The notes under the pieces are model-generated. The model had not been told where the DNA came from. It ran no database searches and worked only from the letters and a program-made list of their open reading frames with translations. Positions 1 to 11,043 of a DNA stretch of 64,000 bases are shown in pieces. Source of the DNA: Deuterostichococcus epilithicus (taxonomy: Eukaryota; Chlorophyta; Trebouxiophyceae; Prasiolales; Stichococcaceae); assembly GCA_033439295.1 (NCBI GenBank), contig JAVTLE010000019.1, positions 1-64,000 on the forward strand, read 5' to 3'. The stretch's first letter is position 1, and every line of letters starts with the position of its first letter. The position numbers and the translations under genes are program-made.

Positions 1-290
1 TAAACCCTAAACCCTAAACCCTAAACCCTAAACCCTAAACCCTAAACCCTAAACCCTAAACCCTAAACCCTAAACCCTAAACCCTAAACCCTAAACCCTA
101 AACCCTAAACCCTAAACCCTAAACCCTAAACCCTAAACCCTAAACCCTAAACCCTAAACCCTAAACCCTAAACCCTAAACCCTAAACCCTAAACCCTAAA
201 CCCTAAACCCTAAACCCTAAACCCTAAACCCTAAACCCTAAACCCTAAACCCTAAACCCTAAACCCTAAACCCCTAAACCCCTAAACCCT
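1..290. repeat. Telomere, (CCCTAAA)n
   Basis: About 41 uninterrupted copies of the heptamer CCCTAAA (TTTAGGG on the other strand) start at the first base, so this is the left end of a chromosome. The G-rich strand runs toward the end, as expected. This heptamer is typical of most land plants and many green algae. Confidence 0.97.
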
Positions 291-370
291 AAACCCTTTA
301 GCCCTAAGCCCTAAGCCCTAAACCCTAAATCCTAAATCNTAAAACCCTAAANNCNTAAACCCNAAACNCA
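291..370. repeat. Degenerate telomere repeats
   Basis: Variant units follow the perfect array: CCCCTAAA, CCCTTTAG, CCCTAAG and CCTAAAT. Several N bases occur here. This is the usual decayed inner edge of a telomere. Confidence 0.9.
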
Positions 371-2382
371 NGGGCTGGACGTGTGCATGCATGTTGGGGA
401 GTTGGCTTGAGTGCGCCGCACGAGGTGGGGGCCCAACCATGTGCTTGCCACACCTTTGGGTGCATGCATGGCCCCCCACCCCTCCCGTGCGCGCGCCGTG
501 TGTTGCACGCCGTGTGCCATCACACCCCCCGGCACCTCAATACATAAGCCCTTTTATGTACCCAGAAACACTCGATTTCCTGGAAAATCCGGCGGGGGAG
601 TGCCCCCCCTTTGGTGCCCTTGCATGCGCCCACGGCGGTGGCAAGGCCGGCCCTCTTACACACGGCATGCCCACGACCTACTGAGGTGCCACGAGGGTGG
701 CGGCGCCCTAGGTGGGGCCACAACGCCTCCCACCTCACTACTTCGAGGTGGGGGCCACAAGCACAACCACCACACCCTCTTGCAAGTGCCACCATGGCAA
801 GGGGTGGGGCGCGACACCACGAGCGCCACTCCAGACGTGTACCCTGAGTGTGCACCTTCGTTTTGCTACCCCACCCCCCGCCATCCACGCTCTACAAGCC
901 GAGCTATGAGGCGCACAATGGGCAAGTGCTCTTCATGCACCCACCCTAAACCCATGCCGGCTTCGGCCGAGGGCTGGGTGGGGGAGAATGCTGCATGGTA
1001 GAACCCGCCCGCCGGCGGCGGCGTTGACAGGCGATCCGGGGGAGGGCATTGCCAGGGGCGCCGGCGGCGAGTTGACCCTGGGGCTGCCGCTGCGGCTCGC
1101 GGGCGCGCTCGTCGCCCGCGCCAGGCAGGAACGCGCGTGGCCACCGGGGCTGCACAGCGTGCGCTGCCAGGGCCGCGCCGGTGGCTGTGCCAGATGCGGA
1201 TGCCGTCTTGGTCAGCCTCGGCAGTTGCGCCCCGGCTGTGCGACATGCAGCACGCTTGAAGTCAAGTGTAGCAGGCTGACTGAATGCGAAGACTCCCTCC
1301 AGCTGCTTGCAACAGCGCACATCAATGATTTCTTACGAGGCAGACCTGCGCAAGCATGACTGGTCTCTGGGCGGCCCTCAGGACACTCATCCCAAAACAC
1401 ACCCGCCACTGGTCCCGCAGCGCGGCGCGGGGCAGCAGAGGGAATGGCCGTGCTGCTGCTGCCGCCAGCCGGGGTGCGCCACCAGCAGCGCAGCGGCGGG
1501 CGCCAGCGCGCCACCGGTCCGATGCCCGCCAGCAGTGGTGCCGCAGCCGCCTCGTCGTCCACGGACCCGTTGCCTGCGCCGTCACAGGGGCAACAACACC
1601 GTTCACGCCGTAACGCAGCCGCAATGCTGTGAGACGCAGGCACTGCAACTCGTGTGCAGCGCCGCTCTTGGCACCGCTTTGTAGCAGGTGCTCAGAGGAT
1701 GGAGGCATCTCAGCTCGTGCCGCCTTCCAGGTTGATATGCATCTGAGTTGGCAGATCGTCTTGTCGAGAGCCAGACACGGCGAGCAGGTGATTTAAAGTA
1801 CGTAAAGTGGATTCCTGGCAGACAGCAGGTAGCAGTGCCGTGCAGCTGCCGAGTGAATCGTGGTGGCCCGCACCCCTTTGCAGTCGTTTCCGGGACTGTC
1901 TCCCCGCTCATCTCTGACAACCTTCTTTCAGTCGATGTAGTCCTCCAGTGCCACTTCTGGCGGTTTGGCCTACGGCGCACAAAGGAAGCACCCTGTGGAA
2001 GCACCCGAGCAGCTGCGGCTCAGGCGGCTGGCCCATGCAGGGCTCCGGAGGCACACAGATAACGTGGAGGCTGGTCACCATCTGCCATTGGGGCTGGACT
2101 TCCGCCGCACCTGGAAATTGCTGAGGTCCAGCAATTTCACCACCAGACATGCAATGAGGGCGCCGACCGCCGCAAAGTTCAAGTACCACCAGGCTGCAGG
2201 CAGTGGGACCAAAGGTCAGAGTTGGATGTGGGAATGGTCGCAGAGGTGGCCGGTGCAGGGCGCTGAGCATGGCTGCATTGAAGTTTCTAGAAATTAAAGT
2301 AGAAACTTTCAAGAACCGCCAGATGGGGCATGTGTGAGAGCCATCGGACCATGCAAGCTGCAGACACACGACACCCGACCCG
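371..2382. other. Subtelomeric region without a supported gene
   Basis: C-rich, low-complexity DNA at about 400-950 includes runs of CCACC and CCCC and one more telomere-like motif near 943-955. Open frames on both strands are short, compositionally driven and lack recognisable domains. No tRNA, rRNA or mobile-element structure is visible. The distal part (about 1,900-2,380) probably carries the 3' untranslated region of the squalene synthase gene. Confidence 0.6.
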
Positions 2383-5300
2383 TCAGGGTACTTCAGAAGC
2401 CTCACCGGTCGTTTCAACTGCCTGATTTATACAAGGCGCGCCGAGTGCACCGCACACCCCACCTGAGCGGCGGCGCGGCGGGCACCGCACAATGCCGGCG
2501 GCGCAGAGGTCTCGTATCGTCTGCACCTCCTCTGCCGTCTTCTGTGCCGTCTTCACCACCTGCTGTTTGCTGCTGAGTTGCACCTGGGGACGAGGACAAC
2601 GTTCCACCTCAGGGTTGTATTTAGAAACTTGCAGCCCAACCGATTCTTGACCTTGCACGGCCTGTGCATGCCGTCGCATGAAGCGCACGACGCTGCGCCC
2701 TGCCTGCTGCGCCGACCGCGGACATGCGAAGCGGTAAAGCAGAGGCTGATCGAGGTGCTGCCTGTTCCCAGTGACCCGGACGTCTCGCAGTGCCGCGCTG
2801 CGCTGCCAGAACGAGAGCACTGACGGTCAGTGTGAGCCACCCAGACGGAGGGAATGCGGGGCAGGGACAGCAGCGTCCGCACTCGCTGGCACTTGGCGCC
2901 AATTGCCACAGCCCACTCGTCGAATGCCTCGTACACGTCCCGCATGCCGACCAGGTTCGCCATGTACTTTGCCGTCTGCCCCCGCCGCAGCTTCACTACA
3001 CCTGCGAAACACGACATGGCCATGACCATTATATACATATGATGCACAAATGCATCATGATGCAAGCTGACAGTCTGCTGCGGTTGAGTCACCGGGCAAG
3101 CTTGTCGCCGGGCCGCCTCCTGTGCATGGCCTGGGACCGCCGACACCATGACTGCAGCTGCCGCAGCTTGCTAGCTACCAAAAGTCCTGAATTCTGCATG
3201 TCAGCCCACCTGTGAAGACCTTGGGGTTGGCGTAGCACAGCCCCATTGTGCCGATCGCCATGGCCTGCGCGCGCGCGCAGCACTGCATGTCAGCGCGGGG
3301 CCCAGCGCAGCGCAGAGGCCGTAAAACTTGAAATCGAAAGGTGCGCGGTGAGGAGCAAGCAATCTGCACACGCAGGATAGATACGCAAATGGCTGTTCCA
3401 ACCAACAAACAGGCCCCCTTCTGCGGAGCAGGGGGCGGGGGTGGCCGTCGTAAGGTCACAAGACTCACGGCAGTGGGCGCATGCAAGTGCGCACCTGTGG
3501 AATGGCGCAGAAGCGGAAGATCTGCCAGTCCTGCAGGCGCTCCATGTACTTGAGGCAGTGCGGCACGTGCTTCAGCGCGTCGGTCACCATGTCGTTCAGG
3601 CACGCGATCGCCGCTGGCGCATTCTCCTTCTCCTGCGGTGCAGCCAGGCGGGCGTGTTTAGTGGTCTACTCAATTGCCGTGAGGGCTCAGGCGGCTTTGC
3701 AGGGAGCCGGTGGCTGGCCTTTGCTCTACCATATGCGCCAGCGGTTTCAGGAACACGAGGATCATGGCTGAACCCGCTGCTGACGCAAACGCCTGCCAAT
3801 GCCCAACCTCCAGACGCCCGCAAGCTTGGCGACAACCGTCTTCAGCCAGAGACCGGCAGGTGCGTCAGTCCACCACCAAACATCGATGCATGTGCAAACC
3901 ACATTCTGGTTCCTATGAAAGAGTGCCCTGTCTTGACATTCGCCATGGGCCTGAGGAGTGAGCGGAGCGCCGTGCTAGCGAGACCGTGGCGTACACTCCA
4001 CAGACTGCACCATGCAACAAGAGACCAGCAGACACGGATCTGGATCATCCCAACCTTGAACTCCGCAAGCGCCTGCGCGTGGCGGCCCCAGATCTCGCGC
4101 GGCCAGAACATGCGCGGCGCCGGCTCCTCCAGGATGTCCTCCAGGTAGTCGCGGATGACGTTGGTCTTCTGCAGCAACAGCCCCATGTGGTTCGACAGCA
4201 CCTGCGCACGCACAGGAGCAAGCAGGCGCTGCGGGACTTCAGCTTTGGGACTTCGAAAGACTTCGTTCCGTGGCGCTCTTGCAATGCTTCTGTGCACGGC
4301 AGGTAGGCGTGATCAGTCGGTACTGCTGGGGTTGCATTCAGTTTTCGAGATCGGCTGCTGCCATAGAGTTGCCACAAGACCTGCAAGACCCTGAAAATGC
4401 CCCAGACGCCAACACAAGCTGCCGTGCTGATCAAATCCCACATGGACAAGGAGCGTCTCACCTCCTCGCCGGCAATATCCTCGCTTTCCAGGCCGCTGGC
4501 CGCCCACAGATTGGACAGCCCGATGCCGAGCAGGCCCGCCACATAGTAGCAGTACCTGCAGTGGGGGACCAGGCATTTCTGACATCCTTGTTGGAAGCCA
4601 GGAATTTTTGGGCAAGAGATGACGGGCAGATGAGATTTTTGGGGGCCACTTGCCGCTGAATCTGCAAATCTTCGCGATCGGATGGGGGCCCCAAACCCTG
4701 CAAAGTTTGCACGCGCCGCCTCACATCCGAATAGATTGGCAGGGCTTTTGAAACACACTTTTCGTACTCGGCGACGCTCACGACGTCCTTCGGGATGAAC
4801 TCCGCCATGCCCTCCCCCATGCGGCGGCAGATGTCCACGATCACCTGCGCCGGCGTGGCGTGTGTAACTTTCACCGATGTATGATGATTGCAGCAAACCT
4901 GCACGAATGCACAAGCAGGGGCGCGGGCGGCGCAGTGCTGCGCGCGGGCGTCTACTGGAGGGCGCAGGCCGGCAGGGGCCGCCATTGACAGTACATGGCA
5001 GTATGGCTGTTGCAGAACCAACCTCAGGCGACACCGCACTGCAGCAGGGCGTTAAGACCTCGGCGGCGCACTGTTCGTCAAAGCCCACCTGCTGGTACTG
5101 TTTCTCGAGTCCCCCAAAGACCGCCACCACTCGCGGGTACTGCTGCATGAGCTGTCTGTAATGCCCCGCGCCGCACTCCATGGTCCAGCCCCTGACACGA
5201 GGGTGCAGCACACCGCAGGCATCGGAAAGCTGTACGGCAAGCTGCACGGCAGGCTGCTGGGATGCCTCTGAACCCTCTGTCACCAAGCCGCACCGGCGCC

Positions 5301-6133
5301 CCACTGCCTCTGATCCTCCAAACCAGGTCCACTTGTGTCGCGTACCAAGAGCAGCAGACACATGCGCAGGAAGGCACACAATCGCAGAGGGCACTGAACA
5401 GAGCCCCGGGCTGGAACACGACTCACTCGTCGTAGCAATTCTCGTGGAAGGCCCGCAGCAGCGGGATCTTCACGTCCTGCGGGATGGCCATGTCGTCTTC
5501 CACAGTGTCCAGCGCCCGCAGCACCAGGTAGAAGATGCACACCGGGTCCCGCAGCCGGTCCGGCAGCTGCTGAATGACGATCGCGAAGCTGCGTGGGCAC
5601 GGGGGCGGTCGGGTTGTGGTGCGGGTCAGTGGAAGGCTGGCGCTGGTGCCTCTGGGCTGCAAAGTGCGCGCAAGTCAAGCGGCAGCGCGCCGAGCGGGCC
5701 GCTACAGCGCCGCCGGACCGCCGGCAGCGTGATGCAGGCAGCAGTCCACTGTATGTGAGGCTGGCGCCAGCATGCCGGGTGGCAGAGCACCCAGGTCCGC
5801 ACCAGGCGGCGGGAGATCACCTTCGCGCAGTGCCCCGCACCCCACCCGGGACCGCTGGCCAAGCTGCTGCCATCCGCAGCATGGCAGCTCAACAAGCTGG
5901 CATCATGCACTGCTTTACCTGCGGGAAACCTTGTTGAGCATGCCGTAGCAGAATGCCAGGTCGGGGTCCCGTGGCAGCGCTTCAGCGCGTCGCGCCGCGA
6001 GCGCCACATGCACGAGCGGCCACAGCTCGTCTGGCCGGCTGAGCAGCGTGTACAGCTTCAGCAGGAAGGGCCTGATGCGCGGAGTCCACACAGTCGCTTC
6101 AGCGTGCATCAGAGGGCAGAAAAAGGTGTGCAT
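2383..6133 (-). CDS. SQS: Squalene synthase (farnesyl-diphosphate farnesyltransferase)
   Basis: It condenses two farnesyl diphosphates to squalene, the committed step of sterol synthesis, on the ER membrane. Exons (minus strand): up to 5919, 5588-5427, 5191-5089, 4844-4759, 4555-4462, 4201-4055, 3632-3495, 3264-3211, 3001-2883, then a 3' part ending by 2383. Family landmarks appear in order: [12 protein letters not shown] then [13 protein letters not shown]; the first aspartate-rich motif [27 protein letters not shown]; the second motif [12 protein letters not shown] followed by [11 protein letters not shown]; and FRFCAIPQ with [11 protein letters not shown]. Phases join cleanly through exon 9. 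The 5' end is uncertain: the frame opens at 6133 (a second ATG lies at 6109), but an upstream exon starting at 6375 is possible. The C-terminus, normally a membrane anchor, is also unresolved; [17 protein letters not shown] near 2,570 may belong to it. Confidence 0.95.
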
Positions 6134-6375
6134 AAGTATGGCTTCTGAGGGTCAGCTTGGTGCCGCATCCCAGCTGTGGGCGGCGTGCATGTACGCCGCA
6201 TGCAGTCTGCTTGCAGGATGGCTGTCGCGAGCAGCAGGCGGCGGGCGCACCACGCGACGGCGGCGAGAACGTCGTCATAGATGGAGTCGACCAGCCGCTT
6301 GGCCTGGCGGCATGCAAACGCAATGGGATCCCACCAGTGACCCTCCGACTGCTGTGCAGCCCTGGCGCCTGACAT

Positions 6376-6867
6376 CTGGGCGCAGTCGGCTGGAGCGACC
6401 AGAAACGAACCAGAAATTCAGTTCGGCAGCCTGAAACCGTCCTGGGGGCAGGTACGTGCCGCTGAGGCTGCCGACTGGACTGACCACTCAGATCAGGTTG
6501 TCTGTCCGTGACGTGGATCGTCTACACAGCAGGTGCGCGTGACGGAGATACGGAAGCAGTATGAGGCTGGTCCTGTGTGGGTTCTATTGATTTCCACAGC
6601 AGTGAGACGGCATTCCGGAGGGGCAACCTAATGTCAAGGCACCTGCTTGCACGTGCTCGTCCTGATCTGCAGATTCTTTCCTCCTCCTGTTGTCAATTCC
6701 GGGTCGGCTGAAGAAGCCCAGTTGCTGTTCATCTCGCTCCGCTGCGACACGTACTTTGGGGAGCGCAGATGTGCAGAGGCCCAAGATGGCTCATAACATG
6801 CCATCGTTGGATCAGTGCGGCGGCGAATTCCAAAGACACCTGCTTCATGTCTCTTGCACGCACAATT
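6376..6867. other. Intergenic, squalene synthase 5' side to eEF1B-gamma 3' side
   Basis: This holds the presumed promoter and 5' leader of squalene synthase and the end of the elongation factor transcript. I see no gene here. Confidence 0.5.
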
Positions 6868-6872
6868 TTACA
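6868..6872 (-). terminator. Likely poly(A) signal TGTAA of eEF1B-gamma
   Basis: TGTAA on the minus strand lies 71 bases beyond the stop codon at 6943. UGUAA is the usual green-algal polyadenylation signal. Confidence 0.55.
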
Positions 6873-6942
6873 GCGCCAAGTGCCCGTCATGATGCCAGCT
6901 CAATGTGAGCGGCGATCGTCAATCCTGCTGAGACAAGCCCAT

Positions 6943-9900
6943 CTACTTGAAGACCTTGCACTCGATGTTCTCCAGGCCGTCGATCTTCTCCTCCTCGGCG
7001 ATCATCTGCTCCACCCGCTTCTTCTGGGCGACGTCAGACAGGTCCACCTTGGTCCAGTTGTACAGCTCCAGGTCGTAGCACTCGTCCTGCGACAGGGCGT
7101 CCACAGAATTGGCAAGGGCAATGGCAGCGAGAACGGACATTCGCTTTCGAGGTCCCGACACACCCGGACAACAAATGAGACAGAGGTGGATCATTCGGCA
7201 CAGCAACCAGGCACAAACGCTGGGGCGCATATGAGGGTGGCCTACCTGCATGATCTGCGGGATGTCCTGGCCGCGGAACATCCAGACACCCCTGTAGCAC
7301 CGGTGTAGAGTTGAGTCAAGCGCTGTCATAGTGTGCACAGATCGGTCGGCCATTGCGGGCAGCTGCCCCCCAGCAAGTAAGGGTCCAGGCAGGGCATGCA
7401 CCATATTTGCAGGAACAGCAATGGTGCGACCCTCACCGGATGGGGAACTCGCCCTTCTCGTTTTTCAGGATGCACATGACGGCAAAGGCGTACTGCAGAG
7501 GCAGAATGCCACTCAGCATGCGCACGGATGGTGGTGATAAGCCACAGTAGCGGGACTGTAAACAGGCAAATGCAGCCTTGGACACAAAATCACAGCATCT
7601 CATCCGATCGGCCTTGCACTCACCTTCCGCACGTAGTCAACGCGCTGGAGCATGCCGCCGACCTTGTTCATGACCACGAAGTTGACCTGCAGCGGCGCAT
7701 CGGCGGTGCCAGAATCAGGCCCAGAAAAATTCAAAGATACTGAACCACAGGAAGCAGACGGTAACCGTGCCAAGTCAGTCAACAGCACTCGGGCGTACCG
7801 TGTTCTCGTCAGTGTACTTGTAGTCGCAGAACCAGAGGGAGAAGCCCTGCGGCAATTCGTGACGATGAGTCAAGAGGTACATGGCTGCATCGAAATGAGC
7901 CGACTCATCCTGCGCTCGACAGGCGACGCAATGCAGCAGCACCATCGCCACTGCTGTGAACCCGCTGCACAACCCTCTCGACAGAGGTGCAGAGCAGAAA
8001 CAAGATACCTCGGGGTCGAAGCCCACAAAGTGCTCGTTGGTAGGGCTGTTGGGAACGTCAGCGCCGTTCCACAGGCCGTTGATGCAGATCTCGTTAAACT
8101 TTGACGCCGGCGTGTTGGAGTACAGCCGCTTCCACGAGTCCAGTGCCTGCGGTGAGACCAGCAGCCAGGTGAAAGCTGTGTCTGAAGCCTCTGGTCATCG
8201 ACTGCATCATCGAGATCCGATCCAGCCCGCTCTGCAAAGCATGCTGCGACGCAACGCAGGGTACTTGCAACGCTACTTGCAAAGCACCGACGGCACGCAG
8301 TCAGAACGCACAACAGGACGCCTGAGTTCATGGGCATTGCCTGCCGCAGTGGCATGCGCACCATCTTGGAGGGCGGCAGCGCGTCCATCGGGTTCTTCGG
8401 CTTCTCCTCCTTTGGCGCCGCCGCCTCGGCGGCGGGCGCCGCAGCCGCAGGCTTGGCAGCCTCCTGCAGCAGCCGAGAGCATTGGCATGTCAGCAGATAT
8501 GAGGTATACAAACAGCGATACGGGCAAACGATACTTGCAGACTTCCAGACGGAACGAGCCTTGAGCGCACCTTTGGCTTGGCGGCCTCCTTCTTTGGAGC
8601 CGCAGCGGCGTCCTTCTTTGGCGCTGCAGAGACGGCCTTGCAAAGTCAGTTCAGAGCGGTAACGCAACGACTGGCTGGCTGTGGTTTGCGTGTGCCACAC
8701 AAGGCAAGGCATCGCGGAAAGCAGCTTGTGCGGCGGTCGTTGAATTGCGCAACCGCAGCCCGCAAACATAGAACAGCGCAAGTGCGGCAAGCACGAACAA
8801 AGAACGCACGTGTGTACTTGAGCGCCTCGGTGGGCAGCTTCCAGTCGCTGCCGACGACGGCAGCGAACTGCGGCTGGCGCGCGAGCGTGGTGAAGTAGCG
8901 CTCCACGCTGGGGAAGGCCTTGCGGAACTCCGGGTCGAAGGCCTGCGGCGAAGTGACTGTCGCAGCTCAGCCGCTAGGCGTGCCCGCAGCCGGTGCATCG
9001 TTGTCAAAGCCAGGCAGCCACTGCGCGGCCAGCTGTCGAAGGGTGCCTGCTGCTGTGCGCATCTGTTGAAGCGGCAAGGCATCTTGCTGCAATTCTCCAC
9101 TGACTGCGCTGCGCAGCAGCCACTGAGGGCCCACCTTGGTGTAGCCCAGCCACAGGTTGCAGAAGGTGATGATGTCCGCCAGCGTGACGGTGTCGCCGAC
9201 CAGGAAGGTGTGGCTCTGCAGGTACGCGTCCAGCGTCGCCAGCGCCTTCTTCAGCGCGTCCTGCGCCGCCGTCTCCTTCTGCGCTCGGCGAGTCCGGAGT
9301 CGCCGTCAGCAGGCGTGTGCAACCAGCACGCACGCTGGGTAAAGGGAGCCTCCTGTGATACTGCAGGCTGTGTGGACGCAGCGGTTCTGCACTGCTGCAT
9401 GTGACGTCCAAAGGCGTCACAAGACACCTGCTGACGGCTGCGGTGCCGCATTGTTGGCACCCGACCCGCAGGTGTGCATCAATCTTAGGGTTTGGAAGGT
9501 GGGTCCGACGGCAGGCTGATGCGCCCACTGCCCGAGGATGTTCAAGCACGCCACCTGATCGTTGGCCAGCCCAGTGCAGCACAAACTGCACACCTTCTTG
9601 TCGTAGGGGAGCATGCCGACGTGCGGCAGGTACCAGGACTTGATCGGGCCGTCGAGCTCGTTGGTGCTGAAGTCGATCCACGACTCAACGAATGCCTGCA
9701 CTGGGACACGGCGTCGGTAGCAGCAGACCGCAGACGAAGAAGCAGGTCGCAGATGTGCGTGGACGAAGATCGGAGGTCTGAAAAAAATGCGAAGCATGTC
9801 CCGCTGGCGCACCGTATCCAGCAGCGTGGTGCCGAACAGGCCCTTGTCCGCCAGGCGCGCGACGTAGCGCGCAATGGCGTTGGACTCGAACACGCCGCCC

Positions 9901-10433
9901 TCCGGCGTCTCCAGCGTCGGCACCTGCAGTTTTTCCCGGGTGTATAGCATTCTGAGCTGCACGCTCAGATGTTGAAACGCAAGGTCTGAGCTGAGTTGGC
10001 GTTTGTGCTAATCATGATTGGGCAGGGGCATCGATGCCTGGACTTCCATGGCCATGTCACTTTCGAGACCTCCCTGGATCGCAGTCAGTCTTCACACCCG
10101 TTGACCAGGCGCAGACTGACTGAGCATGCGGCTTCCAGGCCTGAAGCACGTTGGTGCCAGCCGCCGTTGTCTCCTCCGAGGCCGGCTACCAGCTGAACGA
10201 ACTTGCGCCCAGTCGGCAAGGTACTTACATCGGTCGAGCAGCGTAAGTCAATAGTTGCCCACCTTGCCGTTAGGGTTCAGCTTCAGGAACTCCGGCGTCT
10301 TGTTGTCCGTGCCCATCTTAAAGTCCGAGGGCACATCGATCTTCGCGCCTACATACTGCGCGGCGATGAGCGCCTTGTTGGCGTTCTTGTTACCGGGGCT
10401 CCACGTGTACAGCGTCAGCTTGGGCTGCGCCAT
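6943..10433 (-). CDS. EEF1G: Translation elongation factor 1B gamma subunit
   Basis: It is the structural gamma subunit of the eEF1B complex, which reloads eEF1A with GTP in the cytosol. Thirteen exons give a phase-consistent 436-residue protein, normal for the family: 10433-10263, 9923-9813, 9695-9594, 9278-9135, 8942-8810, 8623-8571, 8463-8362, 8146-8009, 7846-7799, 7686-7624, 7492-7437, 7291-7246, 7086-6943. The first ~220 residues are a glutathione-transferase-like fold ([52 protein letters not shown]). A lysine/alanine-rich linker follows ([18 protein letters not shown]), then the conserved C-terminal EF1G domain ([53 protein letters not shown]; ending ENIECKVFK). The fifth-intron donor was set at ACAC|GTGCGT because only that choice keeps frame with the lysine-rich exon. 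Confidence 0.97.
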
Positions 10434-11043
10434 GGTGTTGCCTCGAATTTTTTATTGGCAAATGGGTGCGAGCACAAGCTGCTGGAACAGTGGCTGAACA
10501 AGCTGTCGAGGCAAGCGAGCACAGCTCTGCTTCACAGGTTGACTCTTTGCAAACGACAAAGTGGCAGCCCGCCCTGCGCGGAGGACTGAACTCCTGTGCG
10601 GCGAAATTTGCAGGGGGCAGAACCCGCGAACGCGCCCTCATCATCAATACGAAGCACTGGCCAACAGCCAGGAAACCAGTGGCTTGCGCGATTGTCAACA
10701 CGCAGCGCCGTGCACAGGTTTGGGACTGATCATCATCTTGGAACCACGTTGCCGTTCATACGATCTCCGCTTGTTGCAGGCAGCTTTGGTCCTTTCGGCA
10801 TCCCGCCACGAGCTGTCCTGCTTCCGATATAAAAGGCCAGCTGTCTCTATCGCTGGGGACACTCATGCAGCTGACCTGATGCACCGAGTTTCTGTGGGAG
10901 CACTGCAGCCGGCACACCCATCCAGCTGATGGCTCGGATGGAGTGCGTCAGCTACAGCAGCGATACGGTCAGCATCCAGCCCGCGGTGCCATGAGCTGCC
11001 TCATATTCTGATTTAGAGACTATCTGCAGCCGGCAGGCTCACC
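10434..11043. promoter_or_regulatory. Divergent promoter region, eEF1B-gamma / RUNKEL homologue
   Basis: Head-to-head spacer of 610 bases between the start codons of two oppositely oriented genes. The RUNKEL side has a TATA-like element (separate entry). No coding feature is supported inside. Confidence 0.55.
10828..10835 (+). promoter_or_regulatory. TATA-like box TATAAAAG
   Basis: TATAAAAG on the plus strand lies about 210 bases before the RUNKEL-type start codon at 11044. That is compatible with a roughly 180-base 5' leader. The assignment rests on motif and position only. Confidence 0.4.

Noticed and set aside
371-2382. Subtelomeric mobile element or gene family
   Set aside because: No terminal repeats, no transposase or reverse transcriptase motifs, and no frame with recognisable domains.
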